Part shown: piece by piece, positions 11,235 through 22,760 of the stretch
How positions within the stretch are numbered: position 1 is the stretch's first letter
How the letters are laid out: every line of letters starts with the position of its first letter
DNA from: Serripes groenlandicus
Lineage: Eukaryota > Mollusca > Bivalvia > Cardiida > Cardiidae
Length of the DNA stretch: 64,000 bases
NCBI GenBank assembly: GCA_031761405.1
Contig: JASEVX010000001.1
Location: forward strand, 22,401,270-22,465,269
Direction: 5' to 3'
Made by a program: the position numbers and the translations under genes
The notes under the pieces: generated by a model
Databases searched by the model: none
Seen by the model: the letters and a program-made list of their open reading frames with translations, nothing else
Told to the model about the DNA's origin: nothing

Positions 11235-11522
11235 CAATGATAATTTTGAAATTATTGCATGTTTGGTGTTTAACGCCGCATTCACAAATTGTTCGATTAT
11301 ATCACGGCGTTTCCTGGGTAAGTTACCAGAACTACTGGTCCATTTATACTGACACCAGCCAGTCAGTCGTAATGCTAATCCTGAGCGCCAAGTAGCGCCA
11401 AAGAGAGCAGCTATTACTACCATTTTTTAAAGTAGTTGGTATGACCCAACTGGGTATCGAACTCACGCCGGAACTCCCGCACCCGAGTCGGCTGCTCTAC
11501 CACTACACCACCGAGGCGATCT
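11235..11522 (-). mobile_element. tRNA-derived SINE type b (copy A)
   Basis: Head on the minus strand (GGTGGTGTAGTGGTAGAGCA, GTGAGTTCGATACCC) at 11440-11522; tail GCGGCGTTAAACACC. Counterpart 54925-55207. Confidence 0.8.
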
Positions 11523-12640
11523 CCTTGTAAGTTCATGATCCGATTGATCTTGGAACCTCATTTGCCATACCATCATTGTTAAAACTAATTGTATACTAGT
11601 ATACGTTGCAATATTTAGATGACAATTGACTATTTATGTGTAAAATCGAGATACAGTTTCAATGCGTGATTACCAAAAATGATATATTCATGAGTGGCTA
11701 TGCTTCTTAGTTTTGACGAATGCAAATAGTACTCAATATAACATCTAACCCAACATTTTTACGTTCCATTCAATGAAAGATTACCAAAGGTGATATTTTC
11801 AGGAGCCGCTATACCGCTCAGTTTTCACGAATGCAAATTGTACTCGATATTACATCTAAACCAACATTTTAACATTCGTGATCAGAATGGTATTTAAACC
11901 TCGTGTGTCATACAATCAGTGTTAACACTTATTGTTTACTAGTATAAGGTGCAACATATAATCATGTGGATGACAAATTGTCTATATCTGTGTAACATCG
12001 AGATATGTTATTACCAAATATGATATGTTCAAGAGTGGCTATGCTTCTCAGTTTTCACGAATGCGAATTGTACTCGATATAACATCTAAAGCCAGATTTT
12101 AACATTCGCGATTAGAATGATCTTGGAACCTCGTATGTCATTCATTCAGTGTTAAAACTTATTGTATACCAGTATACGGTGCAAAATATAGATCACAAAT
12201 GACTATATAGGTGTAAAATCGAAATATAGTTTCAATGAGTGATACCAAAAATGATATTTTCACGAGTGACTTTGCCGCTTATGTTTCACGAATGCAATTG
12301 TACTCGAGATTACATATAAACCCAGATTTTAACGTCCGCGATCAGAATGATCTTGGAACCTTGTTTGTCATACAATCAGTGTTAAAGTGGAGTAATACTA
12401 TTCCTAATTAAGGGTTAAATGAAATATATATCTTTGACCTGTTGTGATTATAAAAATAATATTGGTCAGCCTATCGCTATGACTTTATTTGTGTTATTAC
12501 TGTATCATATAAGATAATAATACTTACCTGGATTCTGACCGATGTCAGCGACGCCTGGCGAGCTAGGGGTCTTGTTGCGTAACGTGAATGATCGATTGGT
12601 GGTTCGTATACGCACAGTCTTCCCGTTCGATTACATGAAC
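11523..12640. other. Unassigned repetitive stretch (copy A)
   Basis: Contains four diverged copies of a roughly 200-300 bp unit with GATCAGAATGATCTTGGAAC, ACTAGTATACG(G/T)TGCAA and TTTTCACGAATGCAAATTGT. Present in copy B at 55208-56059. No gene seen. Confidence 0.6.
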
Positions 12641-12904
12641 AATCCAACCTGTGTTTAAAGACCACCCATGTAATGAGAACAAACTGGTCTTTTTTCACAT
12701 GTGGTCTTTAATTACAGGTTCATTTATGCAGAAAATTGGGAAATTATAAGTGTGGTTGCTATAGACAGGATTTGCTAAACAAAGGTGGTCTTTAACACAG
12801 ATTTTACTGTATTATAGACACCCAAATGTGGTTGGCAAAATCACTTCGAATCGCAGTCCAATGGGAGTTACTACCACATCCCTTTCGATCGATTGATCGA
12901 TTGA

Positions 12905-13090
12905 TTAATTGATTGGGGTTTCACACCGTTGTCAATATTATTCCAGTTAAATCCAGCGGAAGAATACTTATCTATGATACCTGGGTAAGCAAACCAGTAA
13001 TATTCTGGGATATGCAGCTTGCCCTAGTGCAGGTCCAGCTTGACAGCCGCGTGTTGGTATTGAACCCGGGACTCCCGATTCCAAATAAAC
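12905..13090 (-). mobile_element. Degenerate SINE type c (copy A only)
   Basis: Minus-strand remnant with GGGTTCAATACCAACACG and TTTGCTTACCCAGGTATC; lies in the 12797-13794 part that copy B lacks. Confidence 0.6.
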
Positions 13091-13689
13091 ATTTTTAGGA
13101 TCCCATTACGGAGATGCTACAAGATCCCCACATCGCTGACACGACTTATGGTTTTACTATTATCTACATTTATCACATAAAGCCCACTCTGGGAGTGTCA
13201 AAGTCCCATTTCTTAAAAATATCATATGACACTACTAGTTTGTTTCCAGTTACGTTCAAGTCTCTGTTACAACGTTGAAAACAAATTATGAAAAATGACA
13301 TCACGTCAGCAGTTTGACGTTAAATAACGTTAAGTCATCTTGGCGTCAAACTTTCATGTACTTTTTCGAAAATTCGCCTCATAAATCGCTTAATTTGATA
13401 AATAGAGTATCTCATTGGTGTTTATTTATTTTCACTTTTAATAAACTCGTTTGCCAAGCTGAGTATGATGTTCGCCAAGGCTCGCGGCATATCATCTTAG
13501 TAATCTCGTTTATTAAAAGTGATTACAAATAAACACTCATGAATAATCCTATTTGTATATTCCCCAAAGTTAAACTATGATACGGCTATCGCACCTCGTG
13601 TATTATGTAAATGTATTGCTTGATTTGGGGAGAAGCATGGCCTTCTCGGTAACAGTATTCATTACATGTTACTGGCTACCGTCCAGTAC

Positions 13690-13795
13690 TTATATATTCA
13701 TTGGTGAAAGACGATTGACGATAGCAACAATAACCGTTATCAATCTTCGTAAGGAATGAATCGCCGAGCCGTGATTCGAACTCACGACCCCTGGT
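13690..13795 (-). mobile_element. SINE type a head joined to 32-bp array
   Basis: Minus-strand SINE with B box (GTGAGTTCGAATCACGG at 13768-13785) whose A-box side runs directly into the minisatellite. Confidence 0.7.
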
Positions 13796-16700
13796 TTGAT
13801 AAATCTCGTTACCAACGCTGAGCTTAAATATAACCCTCGTTACCGATAGCTGAGCTTAAATATAATCCTCGTAACCGATCGCTGAGCTTAAATATAATCC
13901 TCGTTACCGATAGCTGAACTAAAATATAACCCTCGTAACCGATCGCTGAGCTAAAATATGACCCTCGTCACCGATCGCTGAACTAAAATATAACCCTCGT
14001 TACCGATCGCTGAGCTAAAATATGACCCTCGTTACCGATCGCTGAACTGAAATATAACCCTCGTTACCGATCGCTGAGGTAAAATATAACCCTCGTTACC
14101 GATCGCTGAGCTAAAATATGATTCTCGTTACCGACCGCTGAGCTAAGATATAACCCTCGTTACCGATCGCTTATCTAAAATATGACCCTCGTTACCGATC
14201 GCTGAGCTAAAATATAATTCTCGTTACCGATCGTTGAGATAAAATATAACTCTCGTTACCGATCGCTGAGATAAAATATAACCCTCGTTACCGATAGCTG
14301 AACTAAAATATAACTCTCGTTACCGATCGCTGAACTAAAATATAACCCTCGTTACCGATCGCTGAACTAAAATATAACCCTCGTTACCGATCGCTGAACT
14401 AAAATATAACCTTCGTTACCGATCGCTGAACTAAAATATAACCTTCGTTACCGATCGCTGAACTAAAATATAACCCTCGTTACCGATCGCTGAGCTAAAA
14501 TATAACCCTCGTTACCGATCGCAGAGCTAAGATATAACCCTCGTTACCGATCGCTGAGCTAAAATATGACCTTCGTTACCGATAGCTGAGCTAAAATATA
14601 ACCCTCGTTACCGATAGCTGAGCTAAAATATAACCCTCGTTACCGATAGCTGAACTAAAATATAACCCTCGTTACCGATCGCTGAGCTAAAATATGACCC
14701 TCGTTACCGATCGCTGAGCTAAAATATGACCCTCGTTACCGATCGCTGAGCTAAGATATAACCCTCGTTACCGATCGCTTATCTAAAATATGACCCTCGT
14801 TACCGATCGCTGAGCTAAAATATAACCCTCGTTACCGATCGTTGATATAAAATATAACTCTCGTTACCGATCGCTGAGATAAAATATAACCCTCGTTACC
14901 GATCGTTGAGATAAAATATAACCCTCGTTACCGATCGTTGAGATAAAATATAACTCTAGTTACCGATCGCTGAGATAAAATATAACTCTCGTTACCGATC
15001 GTTGAGATAAAATATAACCCTCGTTACCGATCGTTGAGATAAAATATGACTCTAGTTACCGATCGCTGAGGTAAAATATAACCCTCGTTACCGATCGTTG
15101 AGATAAAATATAACCCTCGTTACCGATCGTTGAGATAAAATATAACTCTCGTTACCGATCGCTGAGATAAAATATAAATCTCGTTACCGATCGTTGAGAT
15201 AAAATATAACTCTCGTTACCGATCGCTGAGATAAAATATAACACTCGTTACCGATCGCTGAGCTAAAATATAACCCTCGTTACTGACTTCCAAGGTAAAA
15301 TATAACCCTCGTTACTGATCGTTGAGGTAAAATATGACCCTCGTTACTGACCGCTGAGGTAAAATATAACCCTCGTCACCGACCGCTGAGCTAAGATAAA
15401 ACCCTCGTCACCGACCGCTGAGCTAAGATAAAACCCTCGTTACCGACCTCTGAGCTAAAATAAAACCTTCGTTTCCGACCGCCGCTGAGCTAAGATAAAA
15501 CCTCCTTACCGACCGCTGAGCTAAAATAAAACCCTCGTTACCGACCGCTGAGCTAAAATAAAACCTTCGATTCCGACCGCTGAGCTTAGATATAACCTTC
15601 GTTACCGATTGCAGAGCTAATATATAACACTCGTTACCGACCGACGAGCTAAAACATAACCCTCCTTACCGACCGCTGAGCTAAAACATAACCCTCGCTT
15701 CCGACCGCTGAGCTAAGATATAACCTTCGTTACCGACCGCTGAGCCTAATTTTAACCCGCGCTTCCGACCGCTGAGCTCAAATAAACCTCGTTAAAGACC
15801 GCTGAGCTAAATTATAACCCTCGTTAACGACCTTTCAGCTAATATATAACCCTCGTTACCGACCGCTGAGTTAAAATATAACTCTCGTTACCGATCGCTG
15901 AGATAAAATATAACACTCGTTACCGATCGCTGAGCTAAAATATAACCCTCGTTACTGACTTCTAAGGTAAAATATAACCCTCGTTACTGATCGTTGAGGT
16001 AAAATATGACCCTCGTTACTGACCGCTGAGGTAAAATATAACCCTCGTCACCGACCGCTGAGCTAAGATAAAACCCTCGTCACCGACCGCTGAGCTAAGA
16101 AAAAACCCTCGTTACCGACCTCTGAGCTAAAATAAAACCTTCGTTTCCGACCGCCGCTGAGCTAAGATATAACCTCCTTACCGACCGCTGAGCTAAAATA
16201 AAACCCTCGTTACCGACCGCTGAGCTAAAATAAAACCTTCGTTTCCGACCGCTGAGCTTAGATAAAACCTTCGTTACCGATTGCAGAGCTAATATATAAC
16301 ACTCGTTACCGACCGACGAGCTAAAACATAACCCTCCTTACCGACCGCTGAGCTAAAACATAACCCTCGCTTCCGACCGCTGAGCTAAGATATAACCTTC
16401 GTTACCGACCGCTGAGCCTAATTTTAACCCGCGCTTCCGACCGCTGAGCTCAAATAAACCTCGTTAAAGACCGCTGAGCTAAATTATAACCCTCGTTAAC
16501 GACCTTTCAGCTAATATATAACCCTCGTTACCGACCGCTGAGTTAAAATGTAACCCTCGTTACCGATGACTGAGCTAAAATGTAACCCTCGCTTCCGACC
16601 GCTGAGCTAGAATATAACCTTCGTTTCCGATCGCTGAGCTAAAATATAACCCTCGTTACCGATCGCTGAGCTAAAATATAACCCTTATTACCGATCGATT
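13795..16700. repeat. 32-bp minisatellite, about 90 units (copy A)
   Basis: Unit: CCCTCGTTACCGATCGCTGA GCTAAAATATAA. The reverse complement contains TTAGCTCAGCGATCGGTAAC, close to a tRNA A box. The left border merges into a minus-strand SINE head (13690-13795) at the matching point, suggesting that the array grew from it. The 3' third holds a 672-bp higher-order repeat. Confidence 0.9.
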
Positions 16701-16753
16701 GTTTTGTGTGTGTACACAGTCTCGCCATACCCTTCACAGGCTGTATATTAAGG

Positions 16754-16965
16754 AATCCGCCGTGGTCGAGTGTTTAGCGTCCGGGATTTGAAACCGGCCG
16801 TCCCGGGTCGCGACACGACGGTCATGGTTGAGTGCCCTTGTGCAATTCACATTTCCTAGCCTAGTACCTTTTTGGTTTACCCAGGGATCATGAATATGTG
16901 AACTGTCGCCGTGATATAACTGAAATAATGTTGAAACGGCGTATACCCCAAATAAAACAAACATT
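16754..16965 (+). mobile_element. tRNA-derived SINE type c (copy A)
   Basis: AATCCGCCGTGGTCGAGTG head, CCGTCCCGGGTCGC, body GTGCCCTTGTGCAATTCACA, tail GTGATATAACTGAAATAATG. Counterpart 57990-58160 is shorter. Confidence 0.75.
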
Positions 16966-17822
16966 TAATATAGCTCTAGATGAATACTGTCAATTTCATT
17001 AAAATCAGACCAAAACTATTCGCGGGATCTGACGCCACCGCATAAAAGGTCGTCTCGAATGAACTCTTTTCATTCAAATGCTCATGAGCAGGTGCTCGTA
17101 TTTTATAACCAATGAAATCGCACAATACCACCAACACACTGTTCTGCCATCAAAATAATTACAATATTTAATACATTCAGAAGACTCGGCCATCTCTCAG
17201 TGTTATCTATTTCGTTTACAGTATTTGATAAAAGTGAAAAAAGTCATTCGTCTTCCAACAATGGGCTTGCAGTCTATGTAAATAGGCAGCTAGTTGCTTG
17301 GAAAGGATGTTGTGAGGAGTAGGTGAACTGGCCGCCGTGAGCAGACAGAAAAATTGTGAAAAACGGCGTTAAACCCCCAATCATTCATTCAATAACATAG
17401 TTTTACCTAGATGCTCTATAAAATAATCCGCTCTGGTTTATCAAATATGTATGTTGGAAAGGGTTAAATAAAAACGAAACTTAATTTAGTATCGATTTTG
17501 TATTTGTTCGGCTAATCGATGTCAACAAATTGGAAAACACTATTGAGATGCCAAATCGGTCATCAAAACATTTTACATGATACCAAACAACCAAATATAT
17601 TGAAATTGTTACCACAACCCTCTTAGGTAAAATATAGGATGTTTGACGCTTATGTAGCAGACCTTTCAAAAAGTGTGTGGAAGTTGCTCATAATTTCTCA
17701 TTTTCCTACAACGTTTTCAACTCATGTTCAATATCATACATTAAATTGTATAATGATTAGACGTTTTTCCTACGCTCTTTTTCAAAGTAAACGACTCTAG
17801 AAACATTACATCGCATACACGG

Positions 17823-18052
17823 TTAACCCTTTCCCTCATACGACAATTCTGCAGCAGACGACTTTGAACATATTTTGTCAAAAAAAAGAAAATCTCTATA
17901 ATTAAAAGGATAACCTATTATTAAACGTGGAAAACATTGTGGCAAAAGAAGAACTTGCTCGTTTTGAGCAATTTCGTCTTTTGTCACTATGTTTTTAAAA
18001 CCCCGTCTGCTGCAGAGGCGCCAGAAAGCGTCTATATGAGGGAAATAGTTAA
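17823..18052. mobile_element. TTAA MITE, 'GCAGACGACTTTG' family (copy A)
   Basis: This copy is flanked by TTAA (TTAACCCTTTCCCTCATACG ... ATATGAGGGAAATAGTTAA), with the usual hairpin centre GCTCGTTTTGAGC. It is shared with copy B at 59720-59949, so it predates the duplication. Confidence 0.8.
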
Positions 18053-18477
18053 TGTATAAAGGGGTTAACTACGGTTGGTAACCTAGCGCACTTACAGCCT
18101 TTTGCAATTAAACTTCACTTAAACCATTAGGCTTATATCATGTTTGTATCAATTAAAATAGTTATCATAGCATTCAAATCATGAGTGTTATTATAGAACT
18201 ATTGTTTGTATAGTTGTATTCAGAGTGTTGTGCTTACTTGGAATTCGGAGAAGAAACGTGAACGTTATTCCGAGTGTGTGTGTATATAGTTAAATAATTA
18301 ACAGAAAGATGTACATGTATGTAGATATACAGAAATAAATAACTTTAGAAACGTTGACTGAATGGTATGTCGTAAATAATCATTTTTACAATCGACACCA
18401 GTGTTGCTGAAACATCAATATAATCTGTGAGATATACGTTACGTTATCGAAATTGTTTTAACTTTTAAGTGATTCAA

Positions 18478-18765
18478 TAGCAAGCGACTTTCGAAATCAA
18501 TGTGGGATTACAAGAAACCGGTCAGACTGTCATTTCCACATACCGAGTTATCATTTCTACATAGTTTATTCTTCAAGGACTTTACAATAAGTTATACCCA
18601 TGTTTTAAGTAATTCAAAAATAGCAAGCGACTTTCGAAATCAATGTGGGATTACAAGAAACCGTTTAGCCTGTGTCATACCTCATACCGAGTTATCATTG
18701 TTACATAGTTTATTCTTCAAGGACTTTACAACACTTTCTCCCCATGTTCCAAAATCCATGCATCT
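18478..18765. repeat. 143-bp direct duplication upstream of the copy-A unrecognised gene
   Basis: Two copies offset by 143 bp (AGCAAGCGACTTTCGAAATC at 18478 and 18621), about 500 bp before the start codon. Preserved in copy B at about 60370-60655. Possibly promoter or 5' UTR sequence. Confidence 0.8.
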
Positions 18766-19247
18766 GAAACATGTACTATGCTATCGCTAAAAAGTAACAC
18801 AACTCGAGTGTGCGACTAACCATTGTAAATTATCGGCTGTAACAAAAACTGAATATTCAAGTTCAACAATTTATTCAAACCAACTTATAAATTCTTCAGT
18901 GAAATAAATACTCTCAGTAAACTGGGTATAGTAGACAATGAATAGGTATGTTAGACCATACATTATCTGAAGTCCATTCATATCAAGGAATGCTTTATTT
19001 ATGATGTATTTATTTAAGAATCTGTAGCCATATATGCCTTTCGCCAAATAGCCGGTGTTATCATTATAAAATTGACGCTGAGTTTATTTTATTAAAACAT
19101 TAGTTAGTGCCATGAAGTAGATTATTGTAGGGGCTTTATTTATCAAAAAGTCATTTCGTACTAAGACATTAAATAAAGTATACCGAAATGTTAAGAAAGA
19201 ATAGACTTAAATCATAATATACGATTATTGATACTGGCAATCTAAAA

Positions 19248-20288
19248 ATGGATAAAGCCAAGAGAAAACGTTTCTATGCGGGAGAACAAGGCGTTGGAGA
19301 AGAAGGGCGATATGAAACACTTCGTAGTTTGGGAGATTTACTCCTTTGTGATTTTGATGTTTTACAAAGATCGAGAAGAAAGATGATGCAGACCTCGGTG
19401 CAGAGTAAAACTGAACACACCAACGGTGAACCAGACCATCGTAGATCATCGTTTCTGGATTATCTCAATGGAATCAAACAAGCGAATGGGGAGACAGAGT
19501 CTGATACACACGCGGTACAACTTGAATATGAGGAGGTTGTTGATAACACTCGTGGAGTTATCGGTACGCAGAAAAAACCACTGCCCGATATCCTAACAGT
19601 TCATTACAAAGATATGTACGAGTTAGAAAACAGTGACGACAGCGAAACGAAAGGTGTTGTCACAATCACGCCGTTTGTTGAAATTAGAAAAGCGAGGGTT
19701 TCAGCGCGTGGGCACTCAAAACTAGACGACTCGTTTCTAAAGGAGTTACGAGACAAGATATCAAGATTTGATTTTGAACATAAGTATAAAAAGTCTGCAA
19801 TCAACAATGACGAGTTTCAGTTGTTTGTGGGTGATCGCTACCTGGACCTGTATAACAGAAGACACGGGATAGCTCCACGTGATATCCCAGCTACAACTCC
19901 ATCTCAATGTAGGCCGAAAGGCAACAGTGGAACCTTTTCACCGTTTTCCCAGAAAGCGGACGACAACAACATCACGTTAAACAAATCATATGTTCTAAAT
20001 GCAAAGATCCATGCTTTAGCAATGTCACAGAATAAGGAAGGGTCTGCGAACAAATCATCTTCCCCCGTTAGACTGCCTCCGATAAATAGTATCGAATTAA
20101 ACACGGGAGGATACGATTCGTCACCGGAAGTGACGTCACACCGTGTTGTACCGGAATTCGAAACAGCCAGAAGCGTTCATTCGGGAGTTCCCTTGTACAC
20201 TGCGATACGAGCTCGGAAACGATTCCCTCAACATGAGAGATATCGGGATCTTTTACACGAACTGAGAAAATTGTCAAGTATTGTATAA
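19248..20288 (+). CDS. Unrecognised intronless gene, copy A (346 aa)
   Basis: This is a long single-exon frame starting MDKAKRKRFYAGEQG in good Kozak context (AAAATGG). I recognise no domain, signal peptide or membrane segment. The product is hydrophilic and basic at its N-terminus (KAKRKR, RSRRK), with an acidic stretch (ENSDDSET), a charged block near residues 155-210 (DSFLKELRDKISRFDFEHKY), a Ser/Pro/Asn-rich, probably disordered middle (KSSSPVRLPP), and a C-terminus rich in Arg and Leu (RYRDLLHELRKLSS). It differs from copy B at 11 of 346 residues, ten of them in the first 205. A CAA to TAA change makes it seven residues shorter than copy B. It could be a lineage-specific cytoplasmic or nuclear protein; no function is claimed. 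Confidence 0.8.
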   Translation: MDKAKRKRFYAGEQGVGEEGRYETLRSLGDLLLCDFDVLQRSRRKMMQTSVQSKTEHTNGEPDHRRSSFLDYLNGIKQANGETESDTHAVQLEYEEVVDNTRGVIGTQKKPLPDILTVHYKDMYELENSDDSETKGVVTITPFVEIRKARVSARGHSKLDDSFLKELRDKISRFDFEHKYKKSAINNDEFQLFVGDRYLDLYNRRHGIAPRDIPATTPSQCRPKGNSGTFSPFSQKADDNNITLNKSYVLNAKIHALAMSQNKEGSANKSSSPVRLPPINSIELNTGGYDSSPEVTSHRVVPEFETARSVHSGVPLYTAIRARKRFPQHERYRDLLHELRKLSSIV

Positions 20289-20422
20289 AAAGCCGATCGA
20301 CCGCATTGAGTTTGTGAACCCTGCCAAACAGTGCTCCAATGGCATTGGAAAGAGATTCAAGTAGCCTACCGTGTTTATGAAGGTTCTATATGAGTCAAAC
20401 TATCGTCTCATTTCGCTAAGAT

Positions 20423-21115
20423 TTACACTTTCCTACATACGGAAGGATTTAACGCATCTATAGTATAGCAAACAACTCTTGAAGTCATAGTATGGCAAAA
20501 TGCGAAACTATTTCTAAATATGCCTCAAAGTTTTTAAGATCAAGCAATTATCGATATTTTACTTATATGTTCTCGAAGTCGTCGTCAGTTGTCGGTGTGA
20601 TTGCATGTGGGAAAGGGTTAAGATTTTGCATAATTAGTTTGAGCATATGCTAGATAAGTCCCTGGTAAAGATAAAGGCAATGTGTTCAAGTTATGCTAGA
20701 TAAGTCCCTGGTAAAGATGAAGGCAATGTGTTCAAGTTATGCTAGATAAGTCCCTGGTAAAGATAAAGGCAATATGTTCAAGTTATGCTAGATAAGTCCC
20801 TGGTAAAGATAAAGGCAATGTGTTCAAGTTATGCTAGATAAGTCCCTGGTAAAGATAAAGGCAATGTGTTCAAGTTATGCTAGATAAGTCCCTGGTAAAG
20901 ATAAAGGCAATGTGTTCAAGTTATGCTAGATAAGTCCCTGGTAAAGATAAAGGCAATGTGTTCAAGTTATGCTAGATAAGTCCCTAGTAAAGATAAAGGC
21001 AATGTGTTAAAGTTGAGAATCAAAAATGAATTACCTAAATACAGATGTAGTCATCAACATGGTATCAAAACCCGGTCGAGATATATTCAAATATATTCGA
21101 GATGTACAAATACAT
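20423..21115. repeat. Local duplicate of 27370-27745 with expanded 46-bp array
   Basis: Both ends match 27370-27745 (ACATACxGAAG... and CATGGTATCAAAACCCGGTC), but the middle has eight copies of a 46-bp unit where the other site has one. Confidence 0.8.
20646..21012. repeat. 46-bp minisatellite, 8 units
   Basis: GCTAGATAAGTCCCTGGTAA followed by AGATAAAGGCAATGTGTTCA AGTTAT; units are nearly identical, spaced exactly 46 bp. Confidence 0.9.
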
Positions 21116-21499
21116 CTATAAATTACTACAAAAGTTTTAAGTGGGCACAAGTTAATGTATTAATGTCGTCTGTTTCTAATTAAGTTGTGTCGACATACTG
21201 ATTACAGCAAGGCAAGTTTCCATGGGTTCCGACGATATATAACGAATCATATCGTCATAACAAAGTATACATGTTATTCTAAATGAAATCGACAGGATAA
21301 CAAGATATGTATGTTGACTTGCATTTTCACGCAAGACAACATAATACCGGTTGTCAAATGACCTTAAATATCTTATTTCAAAAACGTTATGTCGATATTT
21401 TGATGTTAATTAAAGCGATAAGCGCACAACATGTGTATGTGAATATTTACCTACACACAAGACAAAATACTGCATGTCGTGTATGTAGCTTTTACTATT
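21116..21499. other. Unassigned stretch
   Basis: AT-rich, no gene or known repeat seen, between the 46-bp and 111-bp arrays. Confidence 0.5.
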
Positions 21500-22760
21500 T
21501 TTGCATGTCCCGGGAAATGTGCCCCGGGGCCGAATACGCTATAAGGCAGTCCTGGTTCCCTACCTAACAGTCCAGCCATTAGAACCCGCGTTCACGGCCA
21601 AGCGCTCGCCTCGCTTCCTTCGATGTCCCGGGAAATGTGCGCTGTGGCCTAATTTCGCTAGATAGTAGATACGTATGGCTTGGGAAATGAGCGCTGTGGC
21701 CTAGTTTGCTATAAGGCAGTCCCGCCGTTAAAACCCGCGCTGACGGCCAAGTGCCTGCCTCGCTTCCTTCGCTGTCTCAGGAAATGTGCGCCGCGGCCAA
21801 AGCTGTTATAAGGCAGTCCAGCCGTTAGAACCCGCGTAGACGGCGAAGTGTTCGCCTCTTTTCCTTCGATGTCCCGGGAAATGTGCGCCGGGCCCGAATT
21901 TGCTACGAGGCAGTCCCGACGTTAAGACCCGCGTCCACAGTGAAGTGCTCGCCTTGTGTCAGGGCAGCACTCCGTTGTTGGCCCGAGAAAATGTGCGCTG
22001 AGCTCCGCGTTTGCTACGAGGCAATCCCGACGTTAGAACCCGCATCCACAGTGAAGTGCTCGACTTGTGTTAGGACAGCACTCCGCTGCTGGCCCGGGAA
22101 AATGTGCGCCGGACTCCGCAATTGCTACGAGGCAGACCCGACGTAAGGACCCACGACCACAGCGAAGTGCTCGCCTTAGGTCAGGGCAGCACTCCGCTGC
22201 TGGCACGAGAAAATGTGCGCCGAGCTCCGCATTTGCTACGAGGCAGTCCCTACGTTATAACCAGGGCCCACAACGAAGTGGTCGCCTTGTGTCAGGGCAG
22301 CACTCCGCTGCTGGTCCGGAAAAATTTGCGCCGGGCTCCGAATTTGCTACAAGGCAGTCCCGACGTTAGAACCCGCGTCCACAGCGAAGTGCTCGCCTTG
22401 TGTCAGGGTAGCACTCTGTTGCTGGCCCGGGAAAATGTGCGCCGAAGACCCGAAGTTGCTCTAAGGCAGTCCAGCCGTTAGAACCCGAGCTGACGGCCAA
22501 GTGCCTGTCTTCCTTCCTTCGCTGTCCCAGCCGGGCCGAAGTTGCTCTAAGGCAGTCCAGCCGTTAGAAGAAATCATGTAATCAACAATGCTTGCTCCAT
22601 TGTTTGCTAAACAAGTCAAATTTCCTACAAAACAGTACCGTCGTTAGACCCCGCGTCATCAGCGAAGTGCTAGCCTTGAGTTAGGGGAGCACTCCTTAGC
22701 TGACTCGGAAAAATGTGCGCCGGGCCCGAATTGGCTACAGGGCGGTCCCGTCGTTAGATA
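21500..22760. repeat. GC-rich tandem array, unit 111 bp
   Basis: Regular units in 21880-22480 are spaced 111 bp (GAGGCAGTCCCGACGTT phrase), with more diverged and shuffled units at both sides. GC content is far above the surroundings. Because 111 is divisible by three, frames stay open over several units; I do not regard these as genes. Confidence 0.85.

Larger units (their letters stand above)
16966..19247. other. Intergenic 5' flank of unrecognised gene (copy A)
   Basis: SINE body at 17235-17380, MITE at 17823-18052, then about 1.2 kb of unique sequence with the 143-bp duplication. Nothing else is supported. Copy B equivalent: 58161-61143. Confidence 0.5.
1..20395. repeat. Segmental duplication, copy A
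   Basis: This block is collinear and in direct orientation with 40393-62291, at a few percent substitution with many insertions and deletions. It includes FAR exons 1-3, the ankyrin exons, the 32-bp array and the unrecognised gene. Similarity stops sharply after TATGAGTCA at 20395. The left end lies outside the window. Confidence 0.95.

Noticed and set aside
13795..16700. CRISPR array
   Set aside because: Direct tandem monomers without unique spacers, in a eukaryotic intron-bearing genome.
18500..18790. 96-codon frame upstream of the orphan gene
   Set aside because: Results from the 143-bp duplication; the start differs in copy B and no protein features are seen.
19225..20277. Several minus frames opposite the orphan gene
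   Set aside because: They are shadows of the plus-strand coding frame.
21883..22481. Overlapping plus frames of 87-125 codons
   Set aside because: Produced by the 111-bp array whose length preserves frame; several frames are open at once, as expected for GC-rich repeats.
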